Positions 53,502-62,898 of a stretch of DNA of 64,000 bases are shown piece by piece; within the stretch, counting starts at the first letter, position 1, and the number at the start of each line of letters is the position of its first letter. Location: contig UQIH01000003.1 in assembly GCA_900541145.1 (NCBI GenBank), positions 62,001 to 126,000 of the forward strand. The letters are read 5' to 3'. This DNA is from an uncultured Collinsella sp. GTDB lineage: Bacteria > Actinomycetota > Coriobacteriia > Coriobacteriales > Coriobacteriaceae. The notes beneath the pieces were generated by a model. That model searched no databases and was not told where the DNA came from. It saw nothing but the letters and a program-made list of their open reading frames with translations. Made by a program: the position numbers and the translations under genes.

Positions 53502-56500
53502 GACGACGCATCGCTGGGCGGTCGCTCAGCAAAACCCCGAGCTCGAAAAGGAGCTTTCGGCTGGTCTGGGCATTCCCGGGCTGGTGGCGCGCATTATGGT
53601 CGCGCACGGCATTGGCTCAATCAAAGAGGGCCAATTGTTTTTGACGCCTTCGCTCGATCGCGACTGGGCCGACCCACTCATTATCCCGGGCATGTCGGTC
53701 GTTGCCGACCGCGTCGAGCGTGCTATTCGCAACCACGAGCACATTGCAGTCTTTGGCGATTTTGACGTTGACGGTATTACGTCGACCTGCCTGTTGACCG
53801 AGGCGCTGCGCACGTTTGGCGCCGATGTCACGCCGTTTATTCCGCACCGCTTTGATGAGGGCTACGGTCTTTCGCGCGCGGCACTCGACCGCGTTAACGA
53901 GCTCGCTCGCCCCCAGCTGATCGTGACCGTCGATAACGGTATTGCTGCTAAGGAAGAGGTCTCCTATCTGGAGAGCCTGGGGATCGATTTGGTGGTCACG
54001 GACCATCACGAGCCTTCCGACCAGGTGCCGCAGGGCGTGCCCCTGACCGACCCCAAGCTCGAGGACGAGGGTCCCTCGCGCGAGCTTGCCGGTGCCGGTG
54101 TGGCGCTTAAGCTGGTGCAGGTCCTGGGCGAGCGTTTGGGCAAGCCGTCGTATTGGCGTTCGCTGATAGAGGTCGCGGCGCTGGGCACCGTATCCGACAT
54201 GATGCCGCTCACGCCCGAGAATCGCGCACTGGTCGCCGAGGGCATCCAGCAGATGCGCGTGACGGCCCGTCCCGGCTATATCGCGCTTGCCGCACTTGCC
54301 AAGGCCGATCTTTCTACCATTACGGCCGACGGCCTGTCATTCTCGCTCATCCCCCGCTTAAACGCTGCCGGTCGCATGGCCGATCCCAAGCTGGCGCTCG
54401 ATCTGCTGCTTGCCCGCAATCCCATCGAAGCAAGCGCACTGGCGGCTGAGCTCGAGGAAATCAACCGCCAGCGCCGTGAGATCGAGGCGGAGCTCACGCG
54501 CGATGCCATGGCAAAGGTCGAGGAGACCTATGACGGCGGACGCGCGATCGTCGTGGGCGGCGAAGGCTGGCACGAGGGCGTCAAGGGCATCGTGGCAAGC
54601 CGTCTGACCAACCGTTATCACGTGCCGGCGCTGCTCTTCTCGATCGAAGACGGTATCGCTCGCGGTTCGGGTCGCTCGGTGGGCAAAGTCAACCTGTTCG
54701 ACGCCGTAGAACGCTGCTCCGATCTGCTGATTCGTCGCGGCGGGCATGCGGGTGCGGTGGGCGTGACCATCGAGGCGTCCAAGCTCGACGAGTTCCGCCG
54801 TCGCCTTTCCGCCGTGCTGTCCGAGCTTCCCGCCGAGGACTTTGAGGACACTGACGAGGTTGCCGCCACCGTTGACCTCTCCGAGCTGAATATCGAGACC
54901 ATCGAGCAAATTTCCCGTCTTGAGCCGTTTGGCCAGGGCAATAAGGTGCCGCTTCTGGCCGCCGAGGGCGTGACGATGTGCGATCGCGCCGTGGTGGGCA
55001 AAACCGGCGAGCACATGCGCTTTGTGGCGACCGATGGCGCCGCGAGTGTGCCGGCCATCATGTTCCGCGTGCCGCAGATCGATCGGCTCATCAATTGCGA
55101 CAGCGCTGTCGACTTGGTGTTCGAGGCCGTGGCCGAGCATTGGCAGGGACGTGTGAAGCCCAAGCTCATGATCAAAGATGTCTTGGTGCGCGATACCACG
55201 GCGCCCAATATCGACGATCCGGCATGTGAGCTTCGCCGCGGCGTGCAACCGGCGGATTCTGGCCTGCGCCTGGAGTCGCGTAAACGTGAGACGCTCGCCC
55301 AGCTTTCTTATACCGAGCTCACGCGCTCGCTTATCCATAGCTTTATCGGCTCGAACCAGCCACATCGCGCGCAGGTCGAGGCGCTCGACGCGCTCGCCGA
55401 CCACCAGAGTGTTTTGGCCGTTATGGGGACGGGACGTGGCAAGTCGCTCATCTTCCATGTGCACGCCGCGCGCGAGGCGGTCCTTCGTGGGCGGGCGAGC
55501 ATCTTTGTCTATCCGCTGCGTGCGCTCGTTGCCGACCAGGCTTATCACCTCTCATCGACGATGGCCGCGCTCGGCATTGGCGTGGGCGTGCTGACCGGCG
55601 AGACCGTGGAGGCGGCGCGCGATGACGTGTTTGCCGGCTTGGCTTCGGGCCGCACCGGCATCGTGCTCACGACGCCCGAGTTCCTGTCCATTCACCGCGA
55701 CCGCTTTGCGCGTTCGGGGCGCATCGGGTTTGTCGTTATCGATGAGGCGCATCATGCCGGTCTTGCCAAGGGCGGCGACCGGAGCGCATACCTCGACATA
55801 CCCGATATCCTCAAGGCCCTGGGCGATCCGGTCGTTATGGCGGCGACGGCCACCGCGACGGCTCCGGTCGTTGCGGAGCTTGCCCGCGTGCTGCCGATTA
55901 CCCGTACGGTGGTCGACGAGACCGTGCGCGAGAACTTGCAGCTCGAGGACGACCGCGATCTTGCGAGCCGCGAAAACCGCCTGGTGTCCATCGTCGCGAC
56001 GGGGGAGAAGACCGTCATCTACGTCAACTCGCGTGATCAGTCCGTGGCGCTTGCCAAGACGCTACGCAAACGCGTTCCCGACTGCGCGTCGCATATCGCC
56101 TTTTACAACGCGGGCCTTACGCGCACCGACCGCCATCGCGTAGAGGAGGCGTTTCGAGATGGCAGCCTCAGCTGCATTGTCTCGACATCTGCCTTTGGCG
56201 AGGGCGTCAACCTTCCCGATATTCGCCATGTCGTGCTCTATCACATGCCGTTTGGCGGCATTGAGTTTAACCAGATGAGCGGCCGCGCCGGTCGCGATGG
56301 CCAGCCCGCCGTGATCCATCTGCTCTATTCGTCGCGCGACGCCCGCATTAACGAGCGCCTACTCGACTGCTATGCGCCCGAGCGCGATGAACTCGTCACG
56401 CTCTATCGCGCGCTGCAGACCATGTGGCGCTCCAACCGCGGCAAGACCGGGGACGATTCCTTTAGCGCGAGCGATATCGACATCGCGCAGATGTGCCTTG

Positions 56501-56775
56501 CTATCGATGCTCGCACGCCGGTCGACGAGCGCTCGGTGGAAAGCGGTCTGGGAATCTTTGAAGAGCTTGGTTTCTGTCGCGTTTCGGGGTTTGATGACAC
56601 CCGTCGCATCGCGATGGCCGAAAACCCCGGCCGCGTGCAATTGAGCAGGTCGATTCGCTATTTGGAGGGCTTGCGCTCGCGCATGGAGTTCTCGGCTTTC
56701 CGGAGTTGGGCGCTCGATTCGTGTGCTTCTGATATGCTAGCCAAAGTTAACCGCCCGATCGTACCGCGGGCCTAG
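53488..56775 (+). CDS. recJ: RecJ exonuclease fused to a RecQ-like helicase
   Basis: The protein has 1095 residues. Residues 1-560 are RecJ: DFDVDGITS (91-99), TVDNGI, VVTDHHEP (169-176, DHH), PRLNAAGRM, HEGVKGIVASRL and RRGGHAGAVG. Residues about 620-1095 are a RecQ-type helicase: MGTGRGKSLIF (Walker A, about 646), VIDEAHHAG (DEAH, about 752), AATATAT, STSAFGEGVNLP and QMSGRAGRDG. RecJ degrades 5' single strands and RecQ unwinds, so the fusion would couple resection activities that are separate in most bacteria. The ATG at 53488 follows GGGGGTGGGT. It precedes relA by 15 bases. Confidence 0.92.
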   Translation: MSSLKTTHRWAVAQQNPELEKELSAGLGIPGLVARIMVAHGIGSIKEGQLFLTPSLDRDWADPLIIPGMSVVADRVERAIRNHEHIAVFGDFDVDGITSTCLLTEALRTFGADVTPFIPHRFDEGYGLSRAALDRVNELARPQLIVTVDNGIAAKEEVSYLESLGIDLVVTDHHEPSDQVPQGVPLTDPKLEDEGPSRELAGAGVALKLVQVLGERLGKPSYWRSLIEVAALGTVSDMMPLTPENRALVAEGIQQMRVTARPGYIALAALAKADLSTITADGLSFSLIPRLNAAGRMADPKLALDLLLARNPIEASALAAELEEINRQRREIEAELTRDAMAKVEETYDGGRAIVVGGEGWHEGVKGIVASRLTNRYHVPALLFSIEDGIARGSGRSVGKVNLFDAVERCSDLLIRRGGHAGAVGVTIEASKLDEFRRRLSAVLSELPAEDFEDTDEVAATVDLSELNIETIEQISRLEPFGQGNKVPLLAAEGVTMCDRAVVGKTGEHMRFVATDGAASVPAIMFRVPQIDRLINCDSAVDLVFEAVAEHWQGRVKPKLMIKDVLVRDTTAPNIDDPACELRRGVQPADSGLRLESRKRETLAQLSYTELTRSLIHSFIGSNQPHRAQVEALDALADHQSVLAVMGTGRGKSLIFHVHAAREAVLRGRASIFVYPLRALVADQAYHLSSTMAALGIGVGVLTGETVEAARDDVFAGLASGRTGIVLTTPEFLSIHRDRFARSGRIGFVVIDEAHHAGLAKGGDRSAYLDIPDILKALGDPVVMAATATATAPVVAELARVLPITRTVVDETVRENLQLEDDRDLASRENRLVSIVATGEKTVIYVNSRDQSVALAKTLRKRVPDCASHIAFYNAGLTRTDRHRVEEAFRDGSLSCIVSTSAFGEGVNLPDIRHVVLYHMPFGGIEFNQMSGRAGRDGQPAVIHLLYSSRDARINERLLDCYAPERDELVTLYRALQTMWRSNRGKTGDDSFSASDIDIAQMCLAIDARTPVDERSVESGLGIFEELGFCRVSGFDDTRRIAMAENPGRVQLSRSIRYLEGLRSRMEFSAFRSWALDSCASDMLAKVNRPIVPRA

Positions 56776-56790
56776 GGGAAGGGGGCCTCG

Positions 56791-59151
56791 ATGGATGCCG
56801 CAGCCCGTACCGCCCATGATTCCACCCTCCAGCCGTTCTCGGAGATGGAGCACTATAAGCATGCCGATGAGCTGCCGCCCGAGATTATGGCGGACAGCTA
56901 CGACAAGCTGGAGCGCCTGTGCCTCAAATATATGAATGAGGAGGACTTCTCTAAGGTGGAGCAGGCCTACTGCTTTGCCGCCGAGAAGCACTGCAACCAA
57001 AAGCGCCGTTCGGGCGAGATGTACATTAACCATCCCGTCGAGGTTGCCATCATTTTGGCCGATCTCAAAATGGACTGCGATGTGGTGTGCGCCGCGCTGC
57101 TGCACGATACCGTCGAGGATACCGAGACCTCGCTTGCCGATGTTTCCGGCCTGTTTGGCGATACAGTGGCCGAGCTCGTCGATGGCGTGACCAAGCTCAC
57201 CAACATCGAAGTCGACAGCATGGACGAGAAGCAGGCCCTCACGCTGCGCAAGATGTTCCTCGCCATGTCCAAGGACATCCGCGTCATCATCGTTAAGCTT
57301 GCCGACCGTCTGCACAACATGCGCACCCTTGCAGCCCTGCGTGAGGACCGTCGCCTGTTTAAGGCTCGCGAGACCATGGACGTGTATGCGCCTCTGGCCG
57401 ACCGTCTGGGCATGAGCTCCATTAAATGGGAGCTCGAGGACCTGTCCTTCTTCTACCTGGAGCCCGACGCCTACCAGCGCATCGCGCGAATGGTGGCTGA
57501 GTCGCGCGAGGTTCGCGAGCGCTATCTGGCCGAGACCATCAAGACGCTCACCGACGAGCTCAACCGCATTGGCCTGGAGGGCTTCCAGATCAACGGCCGC
57601 TCCAAGCACTATTGGTCCATCTACCAAAAGATGAAGCGCAAGGGCAAGGAATTCTCCGAGATCTACGATTTGGTGGCGCTGCGCGTTATTACCCATTCGG
57701 TGCGCGATTGCTACTCCACGCTCGGCGCAGTGCATACGCTGTGGCACCCCATGCCCGGTCGCTTTAAAGACTATATCGCCATGCCCAAGGTCAATAACTA
57801 CCAGTCGCTCCATACGACGGTTATCGGCCCCACGGCCCGCCCGCTCGAGATTCAGATTCGAACCTATGAGATGCATGAGCAGGCCGAGTACGGCATTGCC
57901 GCCCACTGGCTATATAAGAAGTCGGGCGGATCGTCTGCTTCCAAGACCAATGACGCTCAACGTTTGGACGACCAGATCAACTGGCTCAAGCATTCGCTCG
58001 ATTGGGCTGCGTCTGATGAGATCACCGACGCCAAGGAATACCTGCATTCGCTGAAGGTCGACCTCTTCGATCAGGAGATCTTCGTCTTTACGCCCAAGGG
58101 CGAGGTCATGGCGCTTCGTGCCGGCTCCACGCCGCTCGACTTTGCCTATGCCGTTCACACCGAGGTGGGAAACCATTGCGTCGGCGCCAAAATCAACGGT
58201 GCGGTGGCTCCGCTCACGCACGAGATTAAGACGGGTGACCGTGTCGAGATCCTGACTAACAAGAGTTCCAAGCCGTCGCGTGATTGGCTCAAGATCGTTA
58301 AGACGCCTTCCGCCAAGTCAAAGATCCGCCGCTATTTTGCCGCTGCGACCAAGGATGACGACGCTGCTGCCGGCCGCGATATGCTGGCCAAGGACCTGCG
58401 GAAGCGTGGCTATGGCATTTCTACGCCGCGTTCGACGCGTGCGCTCAACGCCGTAGCGGAGCAGTTTAACTTCAAGCAGCTCGAGGACCTGTTTGCCGCC
58501 GTCGGCGCCGGCAAGGTTGCCCCGCGCGCTGTGGGCAATAAGGTCGAGCAAATCTTGGACCCCAAGCCCGAGGAACAGCTCACCAAGGCCGAGGCTATCG
58601 CCGAGGTCGTGAAACAGCCTGCTCGCGGCTCCAACCGCAAGCCGCAAAAGCGCGGCAAGAGCGCAAGTAACGGCATTATCGTCAAGGGCGAGAGCAACAG
58701 CGGCCTGCTGGTCCGTCTGGCTCATTGCTGCAACCCCGTGACGGGCGACGACATCGTCGGCTTCATCACGCGCGGTCGTGGCGTTTCGGTACATCGCGCC
58801 AACTGCCCCAACGTCAAGGGTCTTATGGAACATCCCGAGCGCATGATCGATGTGGAGTGGGACGGCGCTGCCGACACCCTCTTCCAGGTCGAGATCGTGG
58901 TCGAGTGCTTGGACCGTATGGGCCTGCTCAAGGATGTCACCATTGCCATTGGCGATGCGGGCGGCAATATCCTTTCTGCCGCCACGTCGACCAACCGCGA
59001 GGGTATTGCAACCCTGCGCTTTATGGTCGAGATCTCGGACGCGAGTGGTCTGGATCCGCTGCTGGCTTCCATCAGCAGTGTCGATTCGGTCTACGACGCT
59101 CGCCGTCTTATGCCCGGCGAAGGCGGAGCTCAGCTCAAGCGCCGTGTGTAG
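56791..59151 (+). CDS. relA: Bifunctional (p)ppGpp synthetase/hydrolase
   Basis: The protein has 786 residues with the full Rel/SpoT layout. The hydrolase domain has YINHPVEVA and HD at 105-106 in LLHDTVEDTETS. The synthetase domain has GRSKHYWSIYQKM, IYDLVALRVI and EIQIRTYEMHEQAEYG. TGS is IFVFTPKGEVMALRAGSTPLDFAYA (start only given), and the C-terminus carries a HCCNPVTGDDI zinc/CC region and an ACT domain (FQVEIVVECLDRMGLLKDVT). It controls the stringent response. GAAGGGGG precedes the ATG. Probably co-transcribed with recJ upstream. Confidence 0.96.
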   Translation: MDAAARTAHDSTLQPFSEMEHYKHADELPPEIMADSYDKLERLCLKYMNEEDFSKVEQAYCFAAEKHCNQKRRSGEMYINHPVEVAIILADLKMDCDVVCAALLHDTVEDTETSLADVSGLFGDTVAELVDGVTKLTNIEVDSMDEKQALTLRKMFLAMSKDIRVIIVKLADRLHNMRTLAALREDRRLFKARETMDVYAPLADRLGMSSIKWELEDLSFFYLEPDAYQRIARMVAESREVRERYLAETIKTLTDELNRIGLEGFQINGRSKHYWSIYQKMKRKGKEFSEIYDLVALRVITHSVRDCYSTLGAVHTLWHPMPGRFKDYIAMPKVNNYQSLHTTVIGPTARPLEIQIRTYEMHEQAEYGIAAHWLYKKSGGSSASKTNDAQRLDDQINWLKHSLDWAASDEITDAKEYLHSLKVDLFDQEIFVFTPKGEVMALRAGSTPLDFAYAVHTEVGNHCVGAKINGAVAPLTHEIKTGDRVEILTNKSSKPSRDWLKIVKTPSAKSKIRRYFAAATKDDDAAAGRDMLAKDLRKRGYGISTPRSTRALNAVAEQFNFKQLEDLFAAVGAGKVAPRAVGNKVEQILDPKPEEQLTKAEAIAEVVKQPARGSNRKPQKRGKSASNGIIVKGESNSGLLVRLAHCCNPVTGDDIVGFITRGRGVSVHRANCPNVKGLMEHPERMIDVEWDGAADTLFQVEIVVECLDRMGLLKDVTIAIGDAGGNILSAATSTNREGIATLRFMVEISDASGLDPLLASISSVDSVYDARRLMPGEGGAQLKRRV

Positions 59152-59239
59152 GTGCGAGAGCCTCTCAGCATCATAGATATTGGTTACGTTCGAGGCATCG
59201 TTTGGTGCCTCGAACGTATTTTAGAAGGAGGGTATGCGC

Positions 59240-59923
59240 ATGGGCGATATGACTTTGGACCTGACACCCCGAGGTGCGGCTTCGATTGAGGCGCTCGTCA
59301 ACGGCCCCATTCAGACCAACAGTTACGCCGTGATTTCGAATGACGAGTGCTTAATCGTCGATCCGGCGTGGGAGGGCGAGTGTCTTGTGGAGCATATCCG
59401 CACCGCGCATCCTGAGGTGCGCGTACTCGGCTCTGTCTGCACGCACGGTCATGCCGACCATGTTGGCGGGGTTGCCGGGGTTCGAGCTGTCGTTGGCGAC
59501 AGCGCGCTATATGAGTTGTGCGTTAAGGACGTGACGGTACCTCGCGCAAATATCGAGGAGCAGCGCGCCATGTGGGGTATCGAGACACCCGATCCGGGTG
59601 AGCCGACGCGTTTGCTTGCCGAGGGCGATACAATCGAGGTGGGCGACGTCTGCCTGCAGGTGATCGAGACGCCGGGGCATACGCCGGGCGGCATCGTCCT
59701 GTTCGCCGCGACCGAGCGGGGGAACATCGCCTTTGTGGGCGACACGCTTTTCCCGGGCAGCCACGGTCGTACCGATCTTTCCGGCGGTGACGAGGCGGCG
59801 ATTATGCGCTCGCTCTCCAAACTTGCCAAGATGCTTCCGCCCGATACCGTTTGCTTGACGGGCCATGGCGATTCGACCACGATGGCGCGCGAACTTATGC
59901 AGAACCCGTTTATGCAGATGTAG
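59240..59923 (+). CDS. MBL-fold metallo-hydrolase (glyoxalase II-like)
   Basis: The protein has 227 residues from the ATG at 59240, 7 bases after GGAGGG; an ATG at 59234 is too close to that site. Zn motifs are THGHADHVGG (HxHxDH), ETPGHTPGG, FVGDTLF and TGHGDST. Small enzymes of this type act as hydroxyacylglutathione hydrolase-like thioesterases; no glutathione pathway is evident, so the substrate is unknown. Confidence 0.9.
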   Translation: MGDMTLDLTPRGAASIEALVNGPIQTNSYAVISNDECLIVDPAWEGECLVEHIRTAHPEVRVLGSVCTHGHADHVGGVAGVRAVVGDSALYELCVKDVTVPRANIEEQRAMWGIETPDPGEPTRLLAEGDTIEVGDVCLQVIETPGHTPGGIVLFAATERGNIAFVGDTLFPGSHGRTDLSGGDEAAIMRSLSKLAKMLPPDTVCLTGHGDSTTMARELMQNPFMQM

Positions 59924-60117
59924 GCTCGAAGCCGTCGTCCGAACCACGAAGACCGCTCAATCGTCAAGCTATTTTCCCCAGTGGGTCGATTCTGTGGGGC
60001 AAACGGTCAAAATTTGTCCAATCGGATGGTATTCGTGAACAAACGAACGTTTATGCTCGGGTATGTCGTGGTAAAATCTCAGGCGTTATCGGAGCAACCT
60101 TACAGGAGGTTTCTTTT

Positions 60118-60984
60118 ATGCTCGTCAACGCAGCAGACATGCTCAAGAAGGCCGAGGCCGGCAAGTACGGTCTCGGTGCCTTCAACACCAACAACCTCGA
60201 GTGGACCCTGGCTATTCTCCAGGCCGCCGAGGAGGCCAAGTCTCCGCTGATCCTTCAGTGCACCGCTGGTGCCGCTAAGTGGATGGGCGGTTTCAAGGTC
60301 TGCGCCGACATGGTCAAGGCTGCCGTCGAGGCCACGGGCGTTACCGTTCCCGTCGCCCTTCACCTCGATCACGGTTCTTACGAGGACTGCTTCAAGTGCA
60401 TCGAGGCCGGCTTCACGTCCATCATGTATGACGGCTCTCACGAGGAGACCTTCCAGCTTAACCTCGACCGCACCAAGGAGCTCGTTGAGCTTGCCCACTC
60501 CAAGGGCATGTCCATCGAGGCCGAGGTCGGCGGCATCGGCGGCACCGAGGACGGCGTGACCTCCAGCGGCGAGCTCGCTGATCCTGCTGAGTGCAAGCAG
60601 ATTGCTGACCTGGGCGTCGACTTCCTCGCCTGCGGTATCGGCAACATCCACGGCGTGTACCCTGCCGACTGGGCTGGCCTTTCCTTCGAGCGCCTGGGCG
60701 AGATTAAGGCTCAGACCGGCGACCTGCCCCTCGTCCTGCACGGTGGCACCGGCATCCCCGAGGATCAGATCAAGAAGGCCATCTCCCTGGGTATCTCCAA
60801 GATCAACGTCAACACCGATCTGCAGCTCGTCTTCGCCAAGGGCGTTCGCGAGTATATCGAGGCTGGCAAGGATCAGCAGGGCAAGGGCTTTGACCCCCGC
60901 AAGCTCCTCAAGCCTGGTCGCGAGAACATCGTTGCCCGCACCAAGGAGCTCATGGAGGAGTTTGGCTCCGTCAACAAGGCGTAA
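60118..60984 (+). CDS. fba: Class II fructose-bisphosphate aldolase
   Basis: The protein has 288 residues. It splits fructose-1,6-bisphosphate in glycolysis. Zn ligands and active motifs: LHLDHGSYEDC (His-Asp-His), SIMYDGSHE, EAEVGGIGGTEDG, ACGIGNIHGVY, LVLHGGTGIP and KINVNTDLQ. The ATG at 60118 has AGGAGGT upstream; the longer open frame is not homologous. TAAAAT near 60072 is a possible -10. Codon use is notably biased towards preferred codons, as expected for high expression. Confidence 0.96.
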   Translation: MLVNAADMLKKAEAGKYGLGAFNTNNLEWTLAILQAAEEAKSPLILQCTAGAAKWMGGFKVCADMVKAAVEATGVTVPVALHLDHGSYEDCFKCIEAGFTSIMYDGSHEETFQLNLDRTKELVELAHSKGMSIEAEVGGIGGTEDGVTSSGELADPAECKQIADLGVDFLACGIGNIHGVYPADWAGLSFERLGEIKAQTGDLPLVLHGGTGIPEDQIKKAISLGISKINVNTDLQLVFAKGVREYIEAGKDQQGKGFDPRKLLKPGRENIVARTKELMEEFGSVNKA

Positions 60985-61006
60985 GTAGCGGTTTAACTTT
61001 CCCGTC

Positions 61007-61099
61007 GGAGGCCCCGTTCACCCTACGCTTTTCCCTCGCGCTCACCTGGCATCGCCAGAAGTCGCGCGACGGAATCAGCTCCGGGGAAACGGGGCCTCC
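61007..61099. repeat. Inverted repeat with GGAGGCCCCGTT arms after fba
   Basis: GGAGGCCCCGTT (61007-61018) pairs with AACGGGGCCTCC (61088-61099), then TTCGTT. The loop of about 69 bases contains CTGGC-ATC-GCCAG (61046-61058). Confidence 0.75.
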
Positions 61100-61231
61100 T
61101 TCGTTAACTCGCTACAGGGTTACTGGGCTGAATTAAGACGGCTACTGGCTTTGCCAGAAGTCGCGTCAAGGAAACAGTTTCGGGGGACGGAGCTTCCTTC
61201 GTTTACCGCCGCAGGGTTACTGGGCTGAATT
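61046..61231. repeat. Imperfect tandem repeat, period about 99 bases
   Basis: Units at about 61046-61134 and 61145-61231 share CTGGC-GCCAG then AGAAGTCGCG, and the ends CAGGGTTACTGGGCTGAATT are identical. The second unit lost the strong GGGGCC arm. Confidence 0.75.
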
Positions 61232-61263
61232 CATTTTTTTGACTACCGTTCGGTGGTGTTGAT

Positions 61264-61290
61264 GGCTCCCTTGTTGGGGCTTTCTTTTTT
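61264..61290 (+). terminator. Terminator candidate upstream of transglutaminase-like gene
   Basis: GCTCC and GGGGC pair around CTTGTT, followed by TTTCTTTTTT. It would end fba transcripts after the repeats. Confidence 0.5.
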
Positions 61291-61297
61291 ATCTCGC

Positions 61298-61303
61298 TAC
61301 AAT
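61298..61303 (+). promoter_or_regulatory. TACAAT -10 candidate of the transglutaminase-like gene
   Basis: TACAAT lies 35 bases before the ATG at 61339, with TTGGGG at an 18-base spacer as a possible -35. Confidence 0.4.
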
Positions 61304-61338
61304 GGACTTCAAGCGTTCTAGTGACTTGGAGTTTTAGT

Positions 61339-62772
61339 ATGGCTGTTGTTAAGGTGCTGCCTTCGGATGGGAAGGTTATTGACGAGGGTCCTGTTGGTTG
61401 CTCTGTTGATGTTTGCAATGATGACTTCCGTTTTCTAGATGTTGGCTTGCCACCCGAGATTCTGCGTTTAAAGGACGCGGGGTATCTTTCGCAGGCTATT
61501 GAGGCTTGCGACCGCCTACTTGCCCAAGATCCCGATCCCTCGCTTGCTGCCTGCGTTCGTGCCGAGCGGTATCGCATGCTTGAGACGCCGCTTCATTTTT
61601 CGGTGTCGCGCGATCGAGCTATTGCGATGATTCGCGAGGAGTGGCCTGAGTTTACCGAGGAGCAGTTTGACGATCTGATTGACCGTAAGCGTATTGACTG
61701 GCGCTTTATCGATGGCGAGCTGTTCGTTCTCGACAACTTCCTCGATTCGCTTCGCGTATATCCCAAAGAGGTTCCCGGCATGCGGCCCGATCCTACGGAC
61801 GGAATTGCACTGCGCAACGAGATGCTCAAGGAGATGGAGTCGCAAAATGGATTGGCTCGCGTCATTACGCTTAAAGCGTCCGTGTCTGTCCCCGGCGCTC
61901 TGGAGGGGGAGACCGTTTGCGCTTGGCTTCCCGTCGCGGCTGCCTGCCGTCAGCAGTTTCGGGTCGAGATTCTCGACATGACGCCGGAGGGTGCTGTTGC
62001 TCCCGCGAATGCTTCGGCTCGTACCGTCTCGTGGTCTTCTTCGAGCGAGCGCTCATTCTCGGTGACTTATCGTTATCACATCGATGCTGCTTATTGTGAT
62101 GTCTACGGTGGCATACTTCCGGTTCATCCGTGTATGGACGCGCCGTTGCCCGAAGATATTTCTGAGGACCGTCCGCACATTGCATTCACGCCGTATCTGC
62201 AGCAGCTGACGGCCGGTGTTGTTGACGGACTCGAGGATCCGCTCGATCGCGCCCGTGCTATCTATGATTATCTGACGCAGCATATCGACTATCGCTATCA
62301 GCCGCCGTACTTGCTTTTGGGATCTATTGCCGATGACTGCGCGCATTCGCTCCGCGGCGATTGCGGCGTTATGGCGCTCACGTTTATCACCATGTGCCGT
62401 ATCGCGGGCGTGCCTGCCCGTTGGCAGAGCGGCCTGTACGTTGCGCCCGATTCGGTGGGGTCGCACGACTGGGCAGAGTTCTATACGCCGCAGACCGGTT
62501 GGCTCAACGCCGACGTGTCATTTGGATCTTCTGCTCGCAGGATGGGGGAGGAGTGGCGCCGCCGTCACTACTTTGGCAATCTCGACCCGTGGCGTATGGT
62601 GGCCAACAATCGATTCCAGGCAGGGTTTGACCCCTCTTTCGACGGCATGCGCGAGGACCCTTACGATAACCAGATGGGCGAGGCTTCGGTCGACGGTCGC
62701 GGATGCCGTCAGCGCGAGATGCTCCGCACGGTCGAACTCATCGAAATGCTCGAAGTTCCATTTTCGAACTAA
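61339..62772 (+). CDS. Transglutaminase-like domain protein
   Basis: The protein has 477 residues. The C-terminal domain is transglutaminase/protease-like with a Cys-His-Asp triad: GDCGVMALTFITMC (Cys), SHDWAEFYTP (His) and NADVSF (Asp). The N-terminal 170 residues resemble no family I know, and the middle is beta-rich. There is no signal peptide, so it acts in the cytoplasm or is a peptidase-type enzyme. The ATG at 61339 has TTGGAG upstream. It precedes the tRNA gene by about 40 bases. Confidence 0.85.
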   Translation: MAVVKVLPSDGKVIDEGPVGCSVDVCNDDFRFLDVGLPPEILRLKDAGYLSQAIEACDRLLAQDPDPSLAACVRAERYRMLETPLHFSVSRDRAIAMIREEWPEFTEEQFDDLIDRKRIDWRFIDGELFVLDNFLDSLRVYPKEVPGMRPDPTDGIALRNEMLKEMESQNGLARVITLKASVSVPGALEGETVCAWLPVAAACRQQFRVEILDMTPEGAVAPANASARTVSWSSSSERSFSVTYRYHIDAAYCDVYGGILPVHPCMDAPLPEDISEDRPHIAFTPYLQQLTAGVVDGLEDPLDRARAIYDYLTQHIDYRYQPPYLLLGSIADDCAHSLRGDCGVMALTFITMCRIAGVPARWQSGLYVAPDSVGSHDWAEFYTPQTGWLNADVSFGSSARRMGEEWRRRHYFGNLDPWRMVANNRFQAGFDPSFDGMREDPYDNQMGEASVDGRGCRQREMLRTVELIEMLEVPFSN

Positions 62773-62811
62773 TCGGTAGAAAGCTGTGATAAACTAACTC
62801 ACGCATTACGT

Positions 62812-62898
62812 GCCCGAGTGGCGGAATTGGCAGACGCAGTGGACTCAAAATCCACCGTTGGCAACAACGTGCGAGTTCGAGTCTCGCCTCGGGCACCA
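62812..62898 (+). tRNA. tRNA-Leu (anticodon CAA)
   Basis: The acceptor stem GCCCGAG pairs with CTCGGGC, the discriminator is A and CCA is encoded. The anticodon stem GTGGA/TCCAC holds loop CTCAAAA, so the anticodon is CAA. A long variable arm is typical of tRNA-Leu. A G-stem terminator follows. Confidence 0.95.
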
